Shown: in pieces, positions 1 to 64,000 of the stretch
Layout: each line of letters opens with the position of its first letter
Numbering within the stretch: the first letter of the stretch is position 1
Notes under the pieces: generated by a model
What the model was told of the DNA's origin: nothing
The model's database searches: none
What the model saw: only the letters and a program-made list of their open reading frames with translations
NCBI GenBank assembly: GCA_018881555.1
Contig: JACAXG010000034.1
Coordinates: 509,327-573,326, forward strand
From: Amblyornis subalaris
Taxonomy: Eukaryota; Chordata; Aves; Passeriformes; Ptilonorhynchidae
DNA length: 64,000 nt
Direction: 5' to 3'
Made by a program: the position numbers and the translations under genes

Positions 1-32
1 TATCTAGTCAGAAAACNGAACGTACAACTTAC

Positions 33-56029
<55,997 letters not shown>

Positions 56030-56126
56030 GATGGCGGGGCGCGCCGCTGCCTCCACTGCTGCGGCTGCTGGCGGTGGTGGCNCGGCGAGCCCGGAGCAAG
56101 GCGAGGCGACGCGAGGCCGGGACCGG

Positions 56127-56167
56127 CGGGCGGGGCGGGGGTGGTGCTGCTCGGGGCGGGGGCGGGA
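56127..56167 (+). promoter_or_regulatory. GC-box cluster with G-quadruplex potential
   Basis: Runs of three to five Gs separated by single Cs, then a second similar group, lie about 100-140 bp upstream of the ACAP2 ATG. They are overlapping Sp1-type GGGCGGG boxes and also fit the G-quadruplex pattern on the strand opposite the gene's coding strand. Function is inferred only from motif and position. Confidence 0.6.
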
Positions 56168-56791
56168 GTGCCCTGTGCCCGCCCCGCCCAGGGGCGACTG
56201 ACGGCCCGGGCAGCCAGCAGAGACTACCCGCCAGAGCGGGGGGCTCGCTGGCCAATCACAAAGTGAGGGAGGAGGGCGCAATAGGAGGAGCACCCAATAA
56301 GCGCGGCCGCTCAGAAGAAGCAGCCAACCGCTGGCGCCGCAGCGACGGCACCCGCAACGGGGTGCTAAGAGTGACAGCCGGGCCCGCCAACGGGAAGGCG
56401 GCCCCGGCCCTCCGCCAATCGGCAGCTCCATGGGCGCGGCTGCCCGGAACACCGAGGCACGGGCTGACCTGCCCGGGGCTCAGTGCCGTGACGTTGCCGA
56501 GGGCGGGGCGAGCCTTGTGGCGCCGGGCCCTGCTCAGCCGGCCGTTGGTACCTCCTTGATTTTTTAAAATTAAAGCTCTTCATTAAACAGCGGAACCTCT
56601 CCCTCGGGGGTGAGGCGCGCGGGAAGGCCCGGCCCGGCGCCCACCTNAGCAGTTGATGCCCAGTCGAGATCGGCCCGGACCCCTCCGACCGGCCCCGCCC
56701 CTCAGCCTTGGCCTCGCCCTCGCCCGGCCCCGCCGAGCCGCGCAGCACCGCGGAAAGCGGGGAGGGCGTTGCGGTAGGAGCGTACACACGG

Positions 56792-56952
56792 GATCACGGG
56801 GACACGCAGTGGCTCACACGGGCAACACACAGACTCACACGGACGGTCACAGGGACACGCAGTGGCTCACACAGACTCACACAGGGTCACAGGGACACGC
56901 AGTGGCTCACACGGGCACACACAGACTCACAAAGGGTCACAGGGACACGCCC
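56792..56952 (+). repeat. GC-rich minisatellite upstream of ACAP2
   Basis: About three and a half units begin GGTCACAGGGACACGCAGTG (the first starts GATCACGGGG). Units start at 56792, 56845, 56885 and 56935, with lengths of about 53, 40, 50 and a partial 18. Length differences come from variable copies of an inner CTCACAC/ACACAGACTCAC block. Lying at the edge of the promoter CpG island, it is likely length-polymorphic. Open frames through it are repeat translations, not genes. Confidence 0.9.
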
Positions 56953-59900
56953 TCCGGCGGGCAGCTAATGTCCCTGCTGAAGGTGCCACCAGCAGGAAGA
57001 AAGCTCCGGCTCCGGGTGCTCTCCAGCGTGATTCACTTCTAGATCGAGGAAGTAACTCCTGGGGGAGACTCAAAGGTGTCTCTGAAGGAGAAACGCAGCA
57101 GGTTTTCCTGTCAAGGACTATCAAGTCTGCATGTGTGGGTTTCTTACCGAACCTCTGTCTGAGAATACTTTTTGAAGTAGAGTGAATCAGAGTGAACAGG
57201 ACCATGTCGATCCTTTCCAGTTTGCAGTGAAGGACTGCAGAACACTGCAGATTTCTGATCCCTTAAGAGAATACAGAAAAAATCTTCAACCCGTAAGGTG
57301 CTGCTTATTGTTCCGAGATGTAAAACCGACAGACAAAGGAGCACCAGCCATCCCCACACCTCCTCAAAGGCAGCAACAGAGAAGTACAAGTTACTATTCA
57401 AGTTAAACTTGGCAAAGATGAAGCAGTCACACCGTCACAGGCTCCATCCTGCAGTCACAGGGACGCTATGCTAGGAATCTGACACAAGTTGATGATGTTC
57501 ATTCTTGGCGCCTCCAGGAGTTTGAGGAGCTGCCATACCTGCATCCAGCGAGCCCACTTATCCCCTNCAGCTTTCACACCCTCCCTTACCTCAGAATCTG
57601 CACTAAGTTTCACCTCTTTTTTTATCTCTTTCCTTTTTTCTTATTCTTCACATTCTCTCTCCCCAACTTCCTTTCAGTGTTACAAGGAGAAACAGTCAAC
57701 AGGGAAGGATGGAGGGGAACATAAGACTTCCTTCCTTTCCAAGAAGCTGAATGCGTGCTGTACTCTCACTGTCCCTACCTCAGTTAAGGAGTCCTTTCAC
57801 AGAAGCAAAGGGATGCTTTTTGGTTCAGTCAGTTGTAGTTTAGGGTGTCAAAGTTTTTTTCCAAGATTGGTGAAATGTCAGAACCGAACTACAAGTTACA
57901 CAGATGTAACAACTGCACAGTTTTGTGAGCTGTCCCTCACCAAAACTAGCCAAACTACCACTATTTTGATTAAGGATTCAAGTACATGTACTCAGGAAAA
58001 GCAGCATGTTAAGAAATATTTGTATTACTGAGGCTGCATTTATCTTGTGAAGTCCACTTTTCAACTAAAGTATGCAATTGAAGAGCCCAGCTCTGTTTTG
58101 AGGAATAGTTTTACTTCCTAAGGAGTAGCTGATGTTAGTCATTTTCCATTACTCAGTGCTAGTGATTACTCAGTGTTGACTGTGAAGAGACAGACCAGTT
58201 GTGCTTAGATCCTACAACACACAAAGAAAAACACCTTGAAAAATGCAGTCTTTTCTATGGTGCTGCTATCTTAAGTTCATGATTCAGGTTACCAGATCTC
58301 CCCTCAGGTTTAGGCAAGCCAACAAATCTGAGTCTGTGCACAAACTGATTTATTATCAAAGTTACGCTAAATTGGAGTCATGAGGAAATTGCAATATTGG
58401 TTTAAGAATTTATCTATGAACACACCTGCAAATTTTACAGTAGCTGCCAGTTTCTTCTGAAGAGCTCCAAGAAGGCAAACATTAGATTAGTATTAGTGCC
58501 ATAAGGTAGTAATGAAAACAATGCTTTTATTTACGTTGTGACACTTAACACTGGTTTCAAACAGAATAATTACATTTGTGAGGTGGCATCATAATACCAC
58601 AAAAAAGCATGTTACAGAAACAAAGAGTTCTGGTAAGATGGACAAGTTTCACATAAGAGAGTGAGCTGTGGAAAAGGTATCTGCAGTTTTCATGAACTGT
58701 GTACAACTTGGTGGGAAAGAAACTAAGGAGAGAAAAAACCCTCTATAGACATGAGTTAAGGCTTTTATTTGCAAGTGATCTTCCTATTGGAAGCATATTG
58801 AAAATGCTTTCTCTAAAGAGGATGCAGTTTGANGACTCAAACCTGTGCAAGAAGCTTCACAATTATGATGGCGTGGAGCTCACTGTCCACGTTAGTAAGG
58901 GCTGTGTGTCTGTTTCTTCTTCATACCACTCTGTATTGTACAAATGAGTCTTTATCATATGCACGTGAAGATTAAGATGTGCATGCAAGCTAAGTCCCCA
59001 TCAAATGTAAAAAAAGACATTTTTTCTCTTGTCCCCATTCAGCAAGGATCTATAATTGATATCTCTTGAGCAGAGGAAAATCAGACATCCCTTTGTAAAA
59101 AAGTTATATGGAGTTTCTGTTGCTACTGCAAAGTAAAACTTGTCTGATTTAGCTTTTAAAATGCACCAAGGTGTAAGTGGAGAAAACCAAGTAAACCAGC
59201 CTTTCAATCAGAAGCAGTGTCAGGGACATTGGGTTGCACTCCTGCTGAGGCAGATGAAGAAGCACCATGAGCAGAATTTTTACTAGCACTGAGGAGAATG
59301 AAGAGAATAAAGCCTTTAATAAAACCCCAAACTGAAACAAGTTTCAAAATGGCATCAAACTTAGAACTTAGGCGCTTGGTAGCACAGAAAAAGGGAGATC
59401 ACCCAGACATCTTAAAACCCTGAGTGATGAAGGGATGTACTATACGTTATATGGTTCATTTCAAACTGCCTTCATGCATTTACGTACTGTACCTCCCTCA
59501 AAGCTACATACTCATTTCATTCAGGGTTTTGGAAGCCATTACAGGAAAGGTCTTTATTGGAAGTTAGCAAAGTTTGTTTGTTAAACAAAATGCTTTCTAG
59601 ACCTTGTAAGGTACAAAGAGGCCCTGCTGAGCACCGAAATGGTCTGGGACACAAGAAAGTGGAAGGGTAAGGAGGGCAGGATATTAGCCCAGGTAAGAGC
59701 TGCTGCTGGATTCTACCTTAATTGCAGGCACAAAGTACCCATGTGTACTTATCACAAAGTACAAGCAACCTGTTCCACAGCCTTGCAGAACACATCTGCA
59801 TTACCCACACACACTGGTCACACCTCGACCGGTCCANGCTCAGGCTGAAAGCGACACCCGAGTGCTGCTGCTCTCCTGGTAGGACTTCAGTGCTCGGCTG

Positions 59901-60483
59901 GGGCAGGCCAGGCCGGCAGCTCAGTCTGAAGTACAGGTCAGTGCAGACAGGCCAACACTCTGAACACTGCAAGCTGGTATATAAAGGGTACAAACCTAAA
60001 GTTTTGAAATCCTGTTCTTGGGAGCCAAACTGAAAGCTACAGTGACCCAAGGAGTCAGAACTATCTATAAATGCTTACTTCTTTGCTCCTGTTTACTCTA
60101 TAGAAGTGACTGCATCTGATATAAGAAGAAATTGCATTCTCCATGTTGAAAAATTAGCATTACCACACCTGAATCAAGAGTTCAACTCTTTGTTGCGAAA
60201 AGATGCTATTTCATCTTGATTCAGGACCCTAGAAGATTAACTAACCCACAACTGACTACCCTGTTAGCTACTAAGGAGAGGAGATAGTTGGGAAAGGCAC
60301 ACTACAAAACCCAGTTAGCACAACTCACAGGTATCTTTGGCAGTGCATCCAGTCTAATGAATTATTCCTGTATAAATCTTTCAAAGGATAGCATCCTATT
60401 ACCTTATTGACCCTCAATTTCTCTGGGACTCCAGGAAAGCTCACACTTGAGAATGCATATAACTGTAAAATAACTTTCATTCC

Positions 60484-60489
60484 TTTATT
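60484..60489 (-). terminator. Candidate poly(A) signal of an upstream minus-strand gene
   Basis: An AATAAA hexamer on the minus strand is followed about 40 nt later by a GT-rich CAAGTGTGAG segment, a reasonable cleavage and polyadenylation context. Vertebrate synteny places PPP1R2 next, on the same strand, so this might end its 3' UTR. I see no PPP1R2 codons in the window, and AATAAA is common in AT-rich DNA. Confidence 0.2.
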
Positions 60490-60531
60490 CAAACTTCACA
60501 TATACAGTGAGAAAAAGACATTTTAAAATAG

Positions 60532-60551
60532 ATCCATATAATTATATGGAT
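60532..60551. repeat. 20-bp perfect palindrome ATCCATATAATTATATGGAT
   Basis: The sequence equals its own reverse complement over 20 bases. It lies about 45 bp right of the candidate minus-strand poly(A) signal at 60484-60489, so it would sit within that transcript if the signal is used. It may be chance in AT-rich DNA or a structured RNA element. Confidence 0.9.
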
Positions 60552-63039
60552 TTTTGCAACATATCAAATTCAGATCAAAATTAAGATATACACTGTATTC
60601 CATAACCAAGCTAAAGCTTAAGTGTATACTTAGTTTGTGTAATAAAACCCAGGAACTACTCTGAATATTGGAACATTCACCAGTCAAATTCCACCCCGTG
60701 GGAAGTTTTTACAGCAATTTGGAGGTGCAGAATCCCTCTTTATGGCTATGCAACCATACTGTAAACAAGTATTTGAATTAGGCAGTTTCCCTTCTAGTCT
60801 TCCAAACAGCCTTCATTTTACAAAAGCAGTTGCTGTAAGTTGCGATGGACACAGTAAGATTTAGACCAGTGGTTTTCAGTATGGAAGTTGCCAACCTCAA
60901 ATGAGTAGATCAACAGCAGTTATCTTTAATAAAGAACAGCCAGAGCTTAAGCTCAGCACATCTTCACAGTCCTGATGTGTATTTCCTCGTGGCTGGGTGT
61001 TTTTCCTCAGGTGCTAACAGCACAAACACTGTTCATGCAACTGGAAAGAACCAAATGTTTGAAACAAGAGCCAGAAGAGTAACGGTGGATGTGATTTTAA
61101 GAGAAAAGCTGGAGGAAACTTGCACATTCTCACAATAAGCCAAAGAGAGCACAAAACAACCAGTCCCGATGGAAGAGATTATGACAGTTAAATGCAAAGT
61201 TCAAGTTAGCCGTTTCCAGTGTAAAAACATTCCCTCCACCAGATGTTAGTACTGCCTTAGTCAGAAACTAACAACTGATTCCAAACACCGCTCTTAAGAA
61301 ATAACACAGCTCTTGTTCTAAAGACTGGGAAAGTGCACGTAATAATGCACTGAAATCTAGATTAACAGGTCAACACTTTACAAAAAAAGTTGTAGGACTT
61401 AAATAATCCCTTTTTAAACTGCTTAACACATCTGATAAATAGCTTGCATGTCAATCTGATATATGCTGTACCGTTTGGCTCTTGAATCCCAAACCTTTCC
61501 GTGAGAGATACCACATCTAGAACACTCTCAAATAAATAGTGAAAAACCAAAAGATAGTGAGTGTTTCAAAGCAAGAGTAACAGTACATCACGCAAGATAA
61601 TCAGCGCTATACATACAGGGAATGCCATTCTGGTTGAACAGATTATGAAGCAGTATTCTCCATGAAATACTAGGCACAAGAATAAATCAATTAGACAGTG
61701 TTTTCTGCCTAATGGACAAGTCTAAAATTAACATTCTTGGCAATACAACATTGTAACTGATATGCTTCTTAACATTTAAGAGCCTTAATTGCAAAAATCA
61801 TGAAGCGATGTTTATATTTGTGTCTTTGACAAGCAGTTACAGTTCTGGACAGATTTCTTCTATGCTGTGTGCTCTACTTTCCAGCTGGTCACGAGTAACA
61901 TGTGCTGCACAAGAAAGATTACAAAAAATAGATAAGTCGTCACACTGATTGAATATTTTCACAACACACACAAATGTCCTCCTGAAATCATCTCTGCTTC
62001 TCCAAAGATAATGTTTGCCAACCCATCTTAACAATGTATAAGCTTTTAGTTAGAGAGTGCAGAAACTTCTAAAATAGTTATTTCGCCCTCATGCTCTAAA
62101 GAGATGGCCAACACCACTGTTCATCACACCGAGCTCTGAGTGCTCACCACCCCTGGAACTGGGAGGATTTAACCCAGGCATTTAGAACTAACACATGAGG
62201 GTCCTGAAACACCAGCAAAGATAGAGCTTTCCAGGTCAAATTTCAATTCCAGAGGAGACACTTGAAATAAAAAACCTCAAGTTTATACACGAAGGAATGA
62301 AGTCTATTGTGTTTTCAGGAAGTTAACTCATGGTTTTGAGCAAAAGCACAGCAGTACATAAAAAAAAACCTTCTCCTTAGTGCTTTTCATACGAAAAAGC
62401 CCACTCTATCTATCTATGCTCCTAAAAAGTTAGTGGCAGAAGGCAAAGATCAAAGAATACCTCATTGAAATGATAATAATCTTTTTAAAAGGCCAGTTAG
62501 GCTTGGGCATGAGTTAGATTTGGTAACATGCAGTTTAACAAGCAAACAGCACAGTTAACCAGCAGAACTGATTGCTGTGTGCTCCCAGCCTTCTCACTTA
62601 AGTCACCTCTAGGGTGAGGCTTGCCCTGGTTAAGAAAACACAACGTATTCTGTATCTACCAAAGGCCAAAGGGCACACCCAGTCAGTGACAGCTCAGCTG
62701 ATGAGTACCATCTGAGCAGGGTTAGCAGAGCAAAACAGCTAAATGAACCAGAGAGAGAGAACAATAGTCTTACTGCTTGTCAATTGAACTGCTATAGATG
62801 ACACACTCTAGCTGATACTTCTGCGTAGCAGAAGACAGTTCTACACTGAAATCATCATGCTTAAATTTACCTGCATCGGGAATATTTCCTTCAGAGATTT
62901 CAAAGAGAATTTCTAAAGGGAAGGTTTTTATGGAGAGAAACAAAGGTAACTTCTGCTGGCAAAGTCTATTTATGTCATTCATGGAGCCATAAATAGGAAG
63001 TAGCCAGAGAAGCTGAAATGGTGAAGCAAGCAAATATTG

Positions 63040-63145
63040 AATCATAGAATGGTTTGGGTTGGAAAGAACCTTACAAGACACTCAGCTCCAACCCCCCTGC
63101 CATGCACAGTCTACTTTCTTTTCCACGAAAAGCTTGGCTGCTAGA
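63040..63145 (-). mobile_element. CR1 LINE 3'-end fragment in upstream intergenic DNA
   Basis: The plus strand reads ATCATAGAATGGTTTGGGTT followed by GGAAAGAACCTTACAAGACA and CCAACCCCCCTGCCATG. This is the hallmark reverse complement of the avian CR1 3' end, with its ATTCTATGAT terminal repeat. The distal part fades into diverged sequence, so the right edge is approximate. It is the best single clue that the genome is avian. Confidence 0.9.
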
Positions 63146-64000
63146 ATCCATATGCATAGGATAAAGTATGGCTACTTTTATGGCAAGAAAAGAATGATCC
63201 ATCCATTTAAAACACTTGGTAGCCACAATGAAGACAGGAGCAAAAATATACAAAGAGTTCTCACCATCACTGACTGGACTGGCCATCTTCATTTCAATCA
63301 GCAAGAAATCTCAGTCTGTAACCAAGAAGTGCAACTTATATTAGCAGACCTGGTGGTATCTGACAGGAACCTCCTTAAAAACCTGCCCTAAGTCTTTAGC
63401 CCCTTCTTCAAAAGGGGAGTGTAGATTAGAAAAGTACTGTTAGTTTTACTCAAATACAAACCAGACAGAATTAGAGGGTAGAAAGGAACATCAGATAAGA
63501 GAAGCACAGAACCTTTAGGGGATCTTCATGGACAAAAAAAAAAATCTAAGTGCAAAGAGATTCTCAAATTCCCTGAAAAACAACCCAGGAACGAGTGGAG
63601 CACTACAGTCACAACAGATGACTAGGAAATGCCTCTTATGTCACATCTTTACCTGCAATAATCATCAGTACTACAGAAGTCATGTCATTCCATTGGAATA
63701 AAAAGACATTGCATGGCAGCTCTCACTCACATAGACTGACAGACACAATAGGTGAGTGGCAGCCACATCCCTGCACGATCTCCACAACTTCCCAACAACT
63801 CAAGTCAAATGGAAGAATTTATAAAAATATAGCTATGATAAAACATGCAAAAAACCCAAGACATTTTCTTTACAGTTAAAAGCGAGCATCAGGGCTGTTA
63901 GTTTAACAGAGTGAAGCCAAAACAAACCATTGCAAAAATCAACTTCTGCATCACCCAATATACGAGCAAGGAAACCCTCCCTTTTCTGCTCTAGATAAAA
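63146..64000. other. Intergenic DNA, nothing identified
   Basis: AT-rich unique-looking sequence with an A-run near 63533-63543. Open frames are short and lack recognisable motifs. It may belong to the neighbouring minus-strand gene's 3' region, but this cannot be shown from the sequence. Confidence 0.6.

Larger units (their letters stand above)
56953..63039. other. Intergenic DNA upstream of ACAP2
   Basis: GC content falls quickly to the AT-rich background after about 57100. A 180-codon plus-strand frame at 57489-58031 has no recognised domain. Two plus-strand AATAAA motifs lie near 59305-59325. A GC-richer stretch at 59820-59960 is unassigned. A short TCTA microsatellite occurs near 62405. 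No confident gene or RNA gene was found. Confidence 0.75.

Noticed and set aside
56653..57042. Thr/His-rich repeat ORFs over the minisatellite
   Set aside because: The repeated peptide is just translation of the tandem DNA repeat, and it appears in several frames.
57228..57292. Plus-strand segment flanked by TTTGCAG and GTAAGG as an exon
   Set aside because: The splice-like borders are suggestive, but there is no coding or partner-exon support; it is kept only as a hint for a divergent transcript.
62770..63081. 103-codon minus-strand ORF as part of PPP1R2
   Set aside because: Its residues do not resemble PPP1R2 (protein phosphatase inhibitor 2), and its first part overlaps the CR1 fragment.

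Overview
The window is vertebrate nuclear DNA, almost certainly from a bird. Most of it is one large split gene on the minus strand. Exon phases, splice sites and encoded residues identify it as ACAP2 (ArfGAP with coiled-coil, ankyrin repeat and PH domains 2). The avian assignment rests on CR1 retrotransposon fragments (clearest at 63040-63145 and 33451-33598), low repeat density and compact introns. I cannot name the species. Isolated single Ns throughout look like ambiguous or heterozygous assembly positions, and one falls in coding exon 5.

Layout, following transcription (right to left). About 55840-56800 is a CpG-island promoter with GC boxes, a G-quadruplex-prone run and three CCAAT boxes. 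A short minisatellite lies just outside it at 56792-56952. The start codon is at 56029-56027. Twenty-two coding exons follow, down to position 33, and the final exon or exons lie beyond the left edge. Exons 1-9 encode the BAR domain, exons 10-13 the PH domain, exons 14-16 the ArfGAP zinc-finger domain, exons 17-19 a poorly conserved linker, and exons 20-22 the ankyrin repeats. Exon lengths and phases join exactly into one open frame of about 725 codons. This excludes a 35-codon exon at 2913-3017 that can be included or skipped without shifting the frame.

Intron 1 (16.8 kb) and introns 9 and 10 (about 6.6 kb each) hold most of the non-coding DNA. A CpG-rich patch lies in intron 2 just past exon 2. 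A 174-bp segment occurs twice, identical apart from Ns, in introns 15 and 12, and so brackets exons 13-15, which encode the end of the PH domain and the ArfGAP catalytic core.

The right-hand 7 kb (57000-64000) lies upstream of ACAP2. It contains no confident gene: a CR1 fragment, a 20-bp perfect palindrome, a possible minus-strand poly(A) signal and a few chance-length ORFs. By known vertebrate synteny the next gene would be PPP1R2 on the same strand, but I found no PPP1R2 coding sequence. I saw no bacterial, viral, CRISPR or other exotic system. The most notable signals are the direct repeats around the ArfGAP exons, the optional linker exon, the intron-2 CpG patch and an unusual splice donor after exon 14.
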